From positions 1-64,000 of the forward strand of contig JAAELT010000295.1 of assembly GCA_024226315.1 (NCBI GenBank): a stretch of DNA of 64,000 nucleotides, given 5' to 3'. Source of the DNA: a bacterium (GTDB lineage Bacteria; Acidobacteriota; Thermoanaerobaculia; Multivoradales; J023). A program made the translations under genes and the position numbers. Under the pieces are notes generated by a model. The model did no database searches and was not told where the DNA came from. It saw nothing but the letters and a program-made list of their open reading frames with translations. Below, piece by piece: positions 49,351-56,910 of this stretch; position 1 is the first letter of the stretch, and each line of letters begins with the position of its first letter.

Positions 49351-49366
49351 AGCAACGGACTCCTAG
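49332..49366. other. perfect 15-bp hairpin between comF and a barrel gene
   Basis: CTAGGAGTCCGTTGC-GCACA-GCAACGGACTCCTAG. It lies 40 nt upstream of the TTG start at 49406 and over the 5' edge of the comF open frame. It could be a leader structure, a bidirectional transcription barrier or a mobile-element scar. Confidence 0.6.
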
Positions 49367-49405
49367 CACACTCAATACGACCTGTGGCCTTCGAAGGAGA
49401 AGCTC

Positions 49406-49999
49406 TTGCGGCAGCAACGTTCCCTCTTGTTGATCCTGATTCTGGTGGCCCTGACTCCGCTGTTTTCGCCCGGCAGCAGCTCTGCCCAGAGCACGCATCG
49501 GTATTCGATCGGGCTGATGGGCGGCTTCGGCGCCAGCACCAGCTCCGAACCGGCCAGCCCGACCCTCGACACGACCTTCGTTCGCGACGACGAGTTCGAA
49601 TTCGGCCTCGAGTTCCTCTTCAACATGGAGATGCGGCGCGGCACCCTCTTCGGCGTGCGCGTCGGCCAGCTGGACGTGGAGCTCGCCAACCCCTCGCTGC
49701 TGGCTCTGTCCATCGGGCCGGTCGAGAGCGAGCTGACCTACCTCACGCTCTCCGGTGAATACCGTCTCTCCGCGGGCCACTACCAGTCCGGCCTGTTCGC
49801 CGGCATCGGCTACTACGGTATCGACGGTCAGAACTTTTTCGAGGACGACTCCGCAATCGGACTGGTCGGCGGCACCACCGGCGATTTCCGCCTGGCCGAC
49901 CGTTGGAGCCTGATGCTCGAATTCACGGCGCACTATGCCGACCTCGACTATGCCCAGTTCTTCATCATGGGGCATGTCGGGCTGGCGTACCATTTCTAG
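49406..49999 (+). CDS. small outer-membrane beta-barrel protein
   Basis: 197 aa with a TTG start supported by AAGGAG 8 nt upstream. Signal peptide (LLLILILVALTPLFSPGSSS), then about eight amphipathic strands (HRYSIGLMGGFGAS, FEFGLEFLFNMEMRRGTLFG, LTYLTLSGEYRLSAG, QSGLFAGIGYYGIDG), ending LMLEFTAHYADLDYAQFFIM, then GLAYHF with the terminal Phe. It matches the OmpW/OmpA-like 8-stranded type. No specific ligand is inferred. Confidence 0.78.
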   Translation: MRQQRSLLLILILVALTPLFSPGSSSAQSTHRYSIGLMGGFGASTSSEPASPTLDTTFVRDDEFEFGLEFLFNMEMRRGTLFGVRVGQLDVELANPSLLALSIGPVESELTYLTLSGEYRLSAGHYQSGLFAGIGYYGIDGQNFFEDDSAIGLVGGTTGDFRLADRWSLMLEFTAHYADLDYAQFFIMGHVGLAYHF

Positions 50000-50026
50000 A
50001 GGCGACGCGGGGCGCGGTACCGCCCC

Positions 50027-50623
50027 CTAACCTTCCTCGTCGTCCTGGACCGCGTCCAGGGCGGCTTGCAGGCGCTGGCGGATCTCCGGATCGTCCCAGT
50101 TGGTGGCGCCGATGAAGCTCTCCACGAGCTTGTTCTTGACCACCAGGTGGGTCTCGGGCACCTTCTCGGTGCCGTAGCTGTGGGTCAGCTTCCAGTCGTG
50201 GTCGAACAGCGCCTCGTTGACCCGCTTGCCGAGGAACGTCCCCGCCTTCTCCACGTCGTCCTGCACCGCGATCATGATCAGCGAGAAGTTGTGGTCGCCA
50301 CTGTGGTGGTCGGCCATGCGCAGGATTGACGGAATCTCGGTGATGCACGGCGGGCACCAGGTGGCCCAGAAGTGCACCAGCGTCACCGGCGCCATGCGCG
50401 TGCCGAGCGGGATCGGACGTCCCGAGCTGTCGATCAGCATGCCCACCGGCGCCGCCTGCCCCTCCTGAACCCGCCGGAAGGCCTGGAAGTTGATCTTCTC
50501 GTCCGAAGCCGGCCAGAACACCGCCACCAACGCCACCACGACCACGGCGGCGAAGCCCCAGCGGGCGGCGGGGGAGTGGCTTTCGTGAGGCGTGTCGGTG
50601 GTGTCGGCTTTGGCGTCGCTCAT
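50027..50623 (-). CDS. TlpA-like membrane-anchored thioredoxin
   Basis: 198 aa from the ATG at 50623. One transmembrane anchor (RWGFAAVVVVALVAVFWPAS) is followed by a thioredoxin fold in the periplasm. PVTLVHFWATWCPPCITEIP contains the redox CxxC, and the cis-Pro is in EKVPETHLVVKN. This TlpA/ResA/CcmG type reduces disulfides for cytochrome maturation or protects periplasmic thiols. The acidic C-terminal tail (QDDEEG) is short. The c-type cytochrome scrap at 21.8 kb is the only haem protein seen nearby. Confidence 0.85.
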   Translation of the reverse strand: MSDAKADTTDTPHESHSPAARWGFAAVVVVALVAVFWPASDEKINFQAFRRVQEGQAAPVGMLIDSSGRPIPLGTRMAPVTLVHFWATWCPPCITEIPSILRMADHHSGDHNFSLIMIAVQDDVEKAGTFLGKRVNEALFDHDWKLTHSYGTEKVPETHLVVKNKLVESFIGATNWDDPEIRQRLQAALDAVQDDEEG

Positions 50624-50704
50624 TCTCGATTCGAGCCGCAGCTGCGGGCCGCGACAGTCGACCAACTATATATCGTGTAGGAGCCGGATCGAGCCTTCGA
50701 GTGG

Positions 50705-50824
50705 ATGAAGGTGTGGCCCGAAGTCAATACCGAGATTGCCGGGATGCCGCTCGACGAAGCTCACCGGCTCGTCGTCGAGAAAGCAGAGGGCGTCCTGCCC
50801 TTCGACCCCGGCGTGGTATCTTGA
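50705..50824 (+). CDS. 39-aa ORF, possibly a gene remnant
   Basis: The product MKVWPEVNTEIAGMPLDEAH continues RLVVEKAEGVLPFDPGVVS. Its composition is protein-like and it ends 5 nt before the next ORF start. The frame opens after a TAG at 50678-50680. It may be a small gene or the tail of a lost one. Confidence 0.35.
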   Translation: MKVWPEVNTEIAGMPLDEAHRLVVEKAEGVLPFDPGVVS

Positions 50825-50829
50825 TCGAG

Positions 50830-51018
50830 ATGGAAGACGAGTTTCTGAGCGAAGAGGATCTCGACCTGCGCAACCTGCCGTGGGACGAAGTCGTGGCCTA
50901 CTGGAACCTTTGGCTCCGCCAGGCCCAGGCGACCAACGATCTCGACGAGGCCTACTATTCCCACGGCGTCTTCGTGCGGGACCCGGCAGTTCCTATCGTC
51001 GAGGACAGCGAACCGTAG
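50830..51018 (+). CDS. 62-aa acidic protein
   Basis: Product begins MEDEFLSEEDLDLRNLPWDE, then VVAYWNLWLRQAQATNDLDE and AYYSHGVFVRDPAVPIVEDS. It is strongly acidic with several Trp and Tyr residues. No family is recognised. It lies just upstream of the tRNA gene. The longer frame back to 50701 is not used because its N-terminal part is Arg-rich and antisense-like. Confidence 0.6.
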   Translation: MEDEFLSEEDLDLRNLPWDEVVAYWNLWLRQAQATNDLDEAYYSHGVFVRDPAVPIVEDSEP

Positions 51019-51036
51019 CCGGCGGCGCCCCGCCGA

Positions 51037-51067
51037 TTGACAGCACCCGCGCCGGACCTGGTACACT
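51037..51067 (+). promoter_or_regulatory. tRNA-Ala promoter
   Basis: TTGACA (51037-51042), 19-bp spacer, TACACT (51062-51067) with TGG just before it. Initiation near 51074 suits the tRNA start at 51080. Confidence 0.65.
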
Positions 51068-51079
51068 CCGCCTCCCCGT

Positions 51080-51155
<76 letters not shown>

Positions 51156-51176
51156 CGATTCCCTTCAGCTCCACCA
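51156..51176 (+). repeat. duplicated tRNA-Ala 3' end (attachment-site scar)
   Basis: CGATTCCCTTCAGCTCCACC followed by A repeats 51135-51155 with a single G-to-A change. A direct copy of a tRNA 3' end next to the gene is the usual footprint of tyrosine-recombinase integration. Confidence 0.75.
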
Positions 51177-51211
51177 ATTTACTCGCTTCGCTCGCTCATT
51201 GATGGTGCCGA

Positions 51212-51251
51212 AGTGACTCGGGCGTTCGCGACGCCTGCGGCGTCGCTCGGC
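51212..51251 (+). repeat. island-end repeats, left copy
   Basis: The 28 bases at 51212-51239, beginning AGTGACTCGGGCGTTCGCGA, recur exactly at 58862-58889. The 19 bases GCCTGCGGCGTCGCTCGGC at 51233-51251 recur at 58805-58823. Together they tie the two island ends. Confidence 0.75.
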
Positions 51252-51348
51252 AACGATTCCTTGACCGCTGCCTAGCCGACGTGCCGACGACCTCGGTCAG
51301 CCGTTGATGGGCAGATGGGTCAGGTCGGCGCTCGAGTAGAATGCGTGT

Positions 51349-51699
51349 GTGAGTCGCTTCCTCGTTCATTGGCTGGTGATCGCCATCGCTCTCGGCGCGG
51401 CGGCCTGGATTCTCCCCGGAGTCGCGATCTCCTCGTGGCAGGCGCTTTTGGTGGCGGCGCTGGTGCTCGGCTTCGTCAACGCCGTCGTGCGGCCGGTCCT
51501 GGCTCTCCTGGCCCTGCCGATCACCGTGTTGACCCTCGGCCTCTTCTACCTGGTGGTCAACGGCGCTGCCTTCGCCCTCGCCGCCAAGGTGGTGCCGGGC
51601 TTCGAGGTCGCCGGCTGCGGCTGGGCGATCGTCGGGGCACTCCTGGTTAGCGTCCTATCGTCGTTCTTAGGCCTCTTCGCCGACGACAAGAAGGACTGA
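51349..51699 (+). CDS. phage-holin-family (DUF360) membrane protein
   Basis: 116 aa with a GTG start. Four transmembrane helices (HWLVIAIALGAAAWILPGVA, ALLVAALVLGFVNAVVRPVL, LPITVLTLGLFYLVVNGAAF, GWAIVGALLVSVLSSFLGLF). The FVNAVVRPVLALLALPITVLTLGL pattern is diagnostic of the DUF360/'phage holin family 4-like' group found on most bacterial chromosomes. TAGAAT at 51337-51342 ends 6 nt before the GTG, so the transcript is probably leaderless. Confidence 0.82.
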   Translation: MSRFLVHWLVIAIALGAAAWILPGVAISSWQALLVAALVLGFVNAVVRPVLALLALPITVLTLGLFYLVVNGAAFALAAKVVPGFEVAGCGWAIVGALLVSVLSSFLGLFADDKKD

Positions 51700-51771
51700 C
51701 CCACCCCAGGGACGTCTGCTCAAGAGGCTGCCGAGCGTCTCCTGGGCGGAGTCGGTGGGCTTCCTGGCCTG

Positions 51772-52263
51772 TTGACAACCGATCGGCGAACGCTCCACCG
51801 CCACGGCGCGGGGGACGGCCGCGCCGCGATACTGCTGGCCAGCGTCGAGCTGCTCCGGCGCCTGACCCGTCACCGGGTCAGTGTCGGCGATCTTCTCGAC
51901 CGGCCGGGCGCCGTGGCCGATTACGTCTCGATGAACTACGCGGCCGACGATCAGGAGATCCTCGGCGCTCTGTACCTCGACATCAGGAATCGTCTGATCG
52001 CCGAGCGCGGGATCTTTCGCGGCACTCTGACGCGAGCGGCCGTTGAGCCGCGCCCGATCCTCAGGGAGGCGCTTCAGCAGCATGCAGCGTCGATCATCCT
52101 CTTCCACTGCCACCCGAGCGGCGACCCGACACCAAGCGATGAGGATCGGTTCTTCACTCGACGTGTGGCCGAGGCGGGTGACCTACTCGGGGTGAGACTA
52201 CTGGATCACGTTGTGGTCGGGAGCGGCGGACGGTTGGTCTCGCTCTCTCACCGGGGTTGGTAG
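51772..52263 (+). CDS. RadC/JAB-domain protein, N-terminally short
   Basis: 163 aa from a TTG. The JAB/MPN metalloprotease-like core is present: Glu in DQEILGALYLDIRNRLIAER, HxH and downstream Asp in ILFHCHPSGDPTPSDEDRFF, and LGVRLLDHVVVG. RadC proteins are typical passengers of genomic islands. The same frame is open back to 51700 and reads like the lost helix-hairpin-helix part (ERLLGGVGGLPGL), but no ATG or GTG lies there. The gene is therefore a 5'-shortened radC, either using TTG or inactive. Confidence 0.75.
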   Translation: MTTDRRTLHRHGAGDGRAAILLASVELLRRLTRHRVSVGDLLDRPGAVADYVSMNYAADDQEILGALYLDIRNRLIAERGIFRGTLTRAAVEPRPILREALQQHAASIILFHCHPSGDPTPSDEDRFFTRRVAEAGDLLGVRLLDHVVVGSGGRLVSLSHRGW

Positions 52264-53376
52264 CTCATCTGCTTCAGGAAGCCGACGAGCAAGCTCGACC
52301 GAGCTAGAAGGAAGAACCGTGCGGGGCTCTCAACCAGCAGATCGAGAAGGCCCCGCAAGTGACGTCGCTCCCAGCCGCCGGCGAGAAACAGCCACCCATC
52401 CCGCCATCTGTACCGATGAGGCCGAGCCCCAGCAATAGCGCGCACCGGCGCGATTGGAGAGGGTCTACAACGGCCTCCGTGCAGACCTGATGCCTCCCGC
52501 TTCGTTGCCGGTGCCGTGTGTGATCCGCACCACAACGTACCGGTTGGCTTCCGCCGTTGACAACTCTCTGGCTTGAACTGAATCAGCCATCAGACTATGA
52601 TGACTTGGCCAAACGAACACGCGGTTCAGATAACCGATGCCCGCAGGTTAACCCCAGCCATGATAGGCTGGGGCAATCGCTTGGGCGGGCTACGCGGAGC
52701 GGCAGGGGTATGCGGAAGGCTTACCGAACAACTGGATCCTGCAAGACAACGCGCGCTTCGCCGCTAAGAGCGGCTGGCTGTATCGGTTCTGCGGCCGCTT
52801 CTCCCGGCTTCCAACGCTGCGCGGATCCAGGCAGCAGTAGCCGGGAAGCCTTGGACACCCGAGAAATAGGCGTTGTCCGATCACGCGATGCAAGGAGCTA
52901 TGCGAGAAGATCATGGGCTTGGAGTGGCCAAGGGTCGGGTCGGTGCGGAGCCCGATACAAGCGGTCTCCAGGTCAAAGTGGAGATCGAGACCGAGCAGAG
53001 GCGATTACCGACTCCGGCCTGCAAAGCGCACGCCTTCGGCACGGCGCGGACTCCCCTCTGCGGATTTGGCCGAGAGTCTCAGGCCGCTATTCCAGTAATA
53101 CGCAAGCTTGAAAGAGGGATAACTAGGTCGGTATGAGATGAAACTGACCGGACGCACACGCTGGGTTTCGAACGGCCCGTCCTCCGTTAGCTTGTTGACA
53201 CCTCCAAGCCAAGGGCGATATCGCCTCGGCGCGCAACGCCTCCAGAGTACTCTGGGCACAAGGAGCGACTGATGCTCCTGGTGTCGAGAGCCCTAGAATC
53301 CCGAGCCGGCCTCAGATTCGACATCTGCCTTAATAGACTTTAGAAAACAAGCTACCGACAGAAAAGGAGACGACCA
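52264..53376. other. 1.1-kb stretch without a recognisable intact gene
   Basis: Only scraps are visible. On the minus strand 52248-52430, WLFLAGGWERRHLRGLLDLL then VESPARFFLLARSSLLVGFL looks like a coding remnant ending QMSYQPR. On the plus strand around 52680-52830 a frame reads GYAERQGYAEGLPNNWILQD and NARFAAKSGWLYRFCGRFSR before a stop. CCCCAGCC-ATGATA-GGCTGGGG at 52652-52673 is a perfect 8-bp hairpin. Base composition falls from GC-rich to mixed along this stretch. I see no RNA gene I can name. Confidence 0.5.
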
Positions 53377-53643
53377 TTGCGTTCCCCTAGCCGCTCTCTG
53401 TTCTCATCACTTCATAGTGAAGGTGCACAAGTGACACGTTGCGCTCTCTACCTCGACGATCGCCTTCCGGCACACCGAACATCAATGGAGAGCTTTTTCG
53501 CGAGCAACATTCCCGGTGTAGTTGTGCTAACCGGAGGCGCCGAAGGTACGCCCGAGCTCGTCTGCGGCAAACAGTCAATACAAGGGCATTCAGCCATCGA
53601 GGTGTTCCTGCGGACGCACAGTGAAAACCCAAGGAAAAAGTAA
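53377..53643 (+). CDS. 88-aa ORF at the start of the AT-richer cassette
   Basis: TTG start with AGGAGA 8 nt upstream. After a Ser/Arg-rich head, the part from about residue 19 (VTRCALYLDDRLPAHRTSME, then FFASNIPGVVVLTGGAEGTP, then LVCGKQSIQGHSAIEVFL) has a protein-like alternation of strands and helices. No family is recognised. It ends 197 nt before the 625-aa gene. Confidence 0.45.
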   Translation: MRSPSRSLFSSLHSEGAQVTRCALYLDDRLPAHRTSMESFFASNIPGVVVLTGGAEGTPELVCGKQSIQGHSAIEVFLRTHSENPRKK

Positions 53644-53840
53644 AGACCACCTGAGTCAACACCCTTCAGCTTCAGAATCTCACATGGGCGAGACAGAATT
53701 CCCCGCGACGATTATCCACATCGAAGTTGCGCTAACGTCAGCACCGCAAGACACCGCATCCGACTAGGGTGGCCCAAGAATAGTGCGGTACTCCCATCCG
53801 AGTGCTCTTGCTTGCCCCCGGTGCCAATTAGAGATTAGAA

Positions 53841-55718
53841 ATGAGCATAGTCGTCATCAATGCCCCCTCAGGATCAGGTCTGACCTCGGCTGTACGGAAG
53901 ATCGAGGAGCACCTTCAGGCCGAGCCCCATAATCTCTCGACCTGTGTAGTCGATCTTGAAGACAAGCTCATCGAAACTGTACTCGCGCGCTTTCCTGAAC
54001 TTAGTTTCCCAAACGAGTCGCCAATGCAGAGCGTACTATGGCGTCTCCCTCGCGACGTGATCGTCAGGCGATTCTGGCCGCAAGCTGCTGTGGCCGCCCT
54101 CCGTGAATTAAACGCAAGCAAAGCCGACATCCGTTTCCTCAGCTGCCACTTGTCCTACTATAGAGCTGCCACCTACGAGCTTTTTGAGCCGGGAGATCTG
54201 GTTTCCATCTATCGCAAGATCTTCCCTCGCGAGGCGCGGGCTCCGCGCGACCGAATCGCGGTAGTACTGACGCTTATTGACGAAGTATACGAGATGTTCT
54301 CTCGGCTTTCGGGCGATCACCAAGTCTTCCCCATGACTCAGCACATAAGAGACGAATATACGCGACGCGCTGATGCAAAGCAACCAACTCCCTCGGAGTC
54401 CGACGCTGAAGGCCAATACCTCTTAGCGATAGAGCAGGTCGTTGCCACCTTGATCCGCTTGCTCGCCTGGCGTGACAGAGAATTTTCAGCAGCAGATGCT
54501 CTAGCCACTCGCGCGGGAGCGCGACATTACCTTATCGGAATAAAACACCCCGTTAGGACTGCAGGGGACCTTGTCGCTTTTGCCACTGGGATCAACTCCT
54601 CCTTACTTCCTGTGTACCTTTCTCACCCTATCTCACGGCCTCGCAAACAACAAAAAGGAACCGCGACACACGCCTGGGGAGACTTCGTTCGGCAATTTCA
54701 CAATTTCGTGTCGGCGCTCAATGAGTCTGAGGTCGACGGGAAGCGCATAGTACCTTTAATGCCGACAGCGATTGATGAATACCGCCTTTCGAATATTGAG
54801 GAGGACATCTTCCCATGCCTGCATCGTCGTTGGCCTCTTCTGTCACCAACGTCGGAAGACCTCCTCTTCGACCTGCCTTCCAAGTACCCAACCTACGACT
54901 CATACGAGCGAGCGGAAATCACCGAGCGGCTGCTTAATCCAGCAGGGTCGTCGTACAACCCTGTCGACGAGTCAGTTGGTCACTTCGCTAGTTCCGCATT
55001 AGAGGTGGGACAGCAACTCAGCGAAAAGACCAAAGAAACACTCGGTGGCCTTTTTGGAAGCCTGATTCAGCAGATACGTCTCCAGTTGGCAACTCGAGAC
55101 CACGCTTTGGTTCGTCATACAGGGTCACTTCTTCTCTACCGCCCGTTCTATGACGAACCACGTTTGAGCGGCGGCGTCAAGGCAGAACTCGACCACTGGC
55201 TTACGCTTGCGCGATACGGGCTTCAGCTCGAGCAGGCCGGTGAGCCAGTCCCTTGGCCATACGGCCCTGCCGTTTTTCTTCATGCGACAGCCGATATTAC
55301 AAATCCGATACTCCTAGAGCGCTTGCAGCCGATGCTCCGCGCGAACCTTCTTCCAGCGCTTACATCCGCTCTTGGAGAGAACGAAGCACGACAGCTCAAT
55401 CTTGAGGGCGCAGATCTCTTGTCCGAGGCTTGGCTTGATCACATTTCTAATTCCCTAAGAGATCCTCTTCTAGGCGGCGGTGAAGATCCACGAGAGGGGC
55501 GGCGCCGCAGAGAGGTTGTGCGGGAGATCTGGCTGAAGGAAAGGGCACTGACACAACATCAGGCATACACGGCAGTACCCAATCCCTCTGAAGTAAACTG
55601 GGCTCGTTTTATTCTCGTAGACGACCTGCCGGAACTCACCTTCGCTGCAATTAGACAGCGTATTGTTAAAGACGTCATTCCGAGATTTCTGGAGCACCTT
55701 GAAGAAGATGCTGAATGA
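53841..55718 (+). CDS. 625-aa protein: P-loop-like start plus possible deoxyribosyltransferase-like region
   Basis: Residues 1-25 (SIVVINAPSGSGLTSAVRKI) have the beta-strand/loop/helix of a Walker A site, but the invariant Lys is Leu (SGSGLTS). Residues 25-190 contain VLTLIDEVYEMF-like helices as in nucleotide-kinase folds. At about 255 LLPVYLSHPISRPRKQQK resembles the first strand of nucleoside 2-deoxyribosyltransferase-like folds. At about 415-460 RDHALVRHTGSLLLYRPFYD and then SGGVKAELDHWLTLA could supply the S-G-x-x-x-x-E type catalytic segment of that superfamily. These assignments are motif-level guesses. The gene is AT-richer than the flanks and on the same strand as the thymidylate-kinase-like and deaminase genes. 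It could be an ATP- or nucleotide-sensing protein with N-glycosidic-bond activity. Confidence 0.65.
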   Translation: MSIVVINAPSGSGLTSAVRKIEEHLQAEPHNLSTCVVDLEDKLIETVLARFPELSFPNESPMQSVLWRLPRDVIVRRFWPQAAVAALRELNASKADIRFLSCHLSYYRAATYELFEPGDLVSIYRKIFPREARAPRDRIAVVLTLIDEVYEMFSRLSGDHQVFPMTQHIRDEYTRRADAKQPTPSESDAEGQYLLAIEQVVATLIRLLAWRDREFSAADALATRAGARHYLIGIKHPVRTAGDLVAFATGINSSLLPVYLSHPISRPRKQQKGTATHAWGDFVRQFHNFVSALNESEVDGKRIVPLMPTAIDEYRLSNIEEDIFPCLHRRWPLLSPTSEDLLFDLPSKYPTYDSYERAEITERLLNPAGSSYNPVDESVGHFASSALEVGQQLSEKTKETLGGLFGSLIQQIRLQLATRDHALVRHTGSLLLYRPFYDEPRLSGGVKAELDHWLTLARYGLQLEQAGEPVPWPYGPAVFLHATADITNPILLERLQPMLRANLLPALTSALGENEARQLNLEGADLLSEAWLDHISNSLRDPLLGGGEDPREGRRRREVVREIWLKERALTQHQAYTAVPNPSEVNWARFILVDDLPELTFAAIRQRIVKDVIPRFLEHLEEDAE

Positions 55719-55761
55719 GCGATTTTGATGAGTAGAAACACCGTTCTCATGGCTAAAGGCG

Positions 55762-56001
55762 ATGGCAAATAGATCACCAGAATCTGCGGAGCTAGAAAGG
55801 CTCTGGTCAACATTTCTTCAGGCTGAAGCGGCTCTCCGCGAGAGGAAGACCCTTCTGGCTGAGGCGCGCGCCCCTCTTGTTCGACTACTCTGTAGCTGTT
55901 TTCGAGACGATATCTCATGGGAACACACTTCAAGTTCTTGCGCTGCTCGACTTGAGGGTCGGTGTCCCTTTTTTCGGGAGTTCCAGGAGAGGGCCTCGTG
56001 A
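55762..56001 (+). CDS. 79-aa coupled small protein
   Basis: Product begins MANRSPESAELERLWSTFLQ, then AEAALRERKTLLAEARAPLV and RLLCSCFRDDISWEHTSSSC. It is helical in the first half and Cys-containing in the second. Its TGA overlaps the GTG start of the thymidylate-kinase-like gene (GTGA at 55998-56001), which argues it is translated. Family unknown; it may be a subunit or regulator of the kinase-like protein. Confidence 0.6.
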   Translation: MANRSPESAELERLWSTFLQAEAALRERKTLLAEARAPLVRLLCSCFRDDISWEHTSSSCAARLEGRCPFFREFQERAS

Positions 56002-56762
56002 GAAGAAACGACTTCCCTGGAAAACTCATAGTCTTTGAGGGTCTTGATGGCTCTGGGCAGACCACGCAGGCGCGTCTCCTGGCGCGATGGCTCGCCGCCA
56101 GGCTAGGCCAACAAGCCTATTACACAAAAGAGCCTACCGCGGGTCCGCTTGGAGGCATTCTGAAACTTGTCTTGTCTCATCGCCTGCTGCCAGTCCCGGA
56201 TGAGCATGATCTCAAGCCTCTGTCCGCAGCGAAACTGGCGCTTTTCTTCGCTGGTGATCGACTTGATCATTTGCAACATGAAATAGTTCCGAAGCTCAAG
56301 GAGGGGGTGCACGTTGTGGCGGATCGCTACTATCTGTCTTCGCTGGCGTATCAGTCTGTAGAATGCGAGTATGAGTGGGTCAAGGAAGTCAATAAGTTCG
56401 CGATCGAACCAGACTTGTCTATTTTTCTCAATGTTGATCCAAGGGTCTGTCTTGAGAGGATTCATACTCACCGATGGCAGGTGGAGTTGTTCGAGGATCT
56501 TGAAAATCTCACTCAAGTGCACCAGCAGTATCAAGAAGTAATAGGAAGATTAAGGGAAGACGGTGAATGCATAGAGGTTGTCGATGGAAACCAAGAAGTT
56601 CCACTCGTACACCGGTCTGTAGTTGATTTTATTCATCAGTCCTTGCTCAGCATTATTGTCGAAAACGAGTGCGGGTCGAGTTCGCCTGAAGGTAATAACC
56701 TGGAGGGAGCAAGATACTCGTCGCTGACCGAGAAGGAGATAGCCGCGCTGCGGGAGGGCTAG
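55998..56762 (+). CDS. thymidylate-kinase-like protein with Gln in the P-loop
   Basis: 254 aa from the GTG at 55998, preferred over 55962 because of the GTGA coupling and a GGAGAGGG upstream. Thymidylate kinase landmarks: LIVFEGLDGSGQTTQARLLA (P-loop; canonical GxxGxGKT has Lys where this has Gln21), KEPTAGPLGGILKLVL (substrate loop with the usual EP), LFFAGDRLDHL, and VVADRYYLSSLAYQ (DRY motif). At about 150 DLSIFLNVDPRVCLERIHTH is the lid-proximal strand. The C-terminal 40 residues are an extension. The changed lysine suggests altered or lost phosphoryl transfer. The substrate may be a modified nucleotide. Confidence 0.82.
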   Translation: MRRNDFPGKLIVFEGLDGSGQTTQARLLARWLAARLGQQAYYTKEPTAGPLGGILKLVLSHRLLPVPDEHDLKPLSAAKLALFFAGDRLDHLQHEIVPKLKEGVHVVADRYYLSSLAYQSVECEYEWVKEVNKFAIEPDLSIFLNVDPRVCLERIHTHRWQVELFEDLENLTQVHQQYQEVIGRLREDGECIEVVDGNQEVPLVHRSVVDFIHQSLLSIIVENECGSSSPEGNNLEGARYSSLTEKEIAALREG

Positions 56763-56765
56763 AAC

Positions 56766-56909
56766 GTGGACCGTCGGAGAGTTCTGGGGCTCACTCGCTC
56801 GGGCGTGACACAAAGGGGCCGTTACAGCTCGATGAAGCCAATGTTTTCCCTGGAGATTCGGATTTCTGAATGTATGGTCGAGATTCTAGGTCTGGTTAAG
56901 GGGTACTGA
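56766..56909 (+). CDS. 47-aa ORF filling the gap before the deaminase gene
   Basis: GTG start 3 nt after the kinase-like stop with GGGAGG upstream. The product reads VDRRRVLGLTRSGVTQRGRY, SSMKPMFSLEIRISECMVEI, LGLVKGY, and ends 1 nt before the next ATG. It fits the gap between the two genes almost exactly. No homologue is recognised. Confidence 0.4.
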   Translation: MDRRRVLGLTRSGVTQRGRYSSMKPMFSLEIRISECMVEILGLVKGY

Positions 56910-56910
56910 G

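Noticed and set aside
52557-53111. 184-aa plus-strand open frame in the island
   Set aside because: Composition is Arg/Ser-rich and irregular, no start signal, and a competing frame looks slightly more protein-like before it stops. Treated as non-coding.
52264-53376. Group II intron, retron or other RNA element
   Set aside because: I looked for domain V, reverse-transcriptase and msr-like signatures and found none; only one small hairpin stands out.
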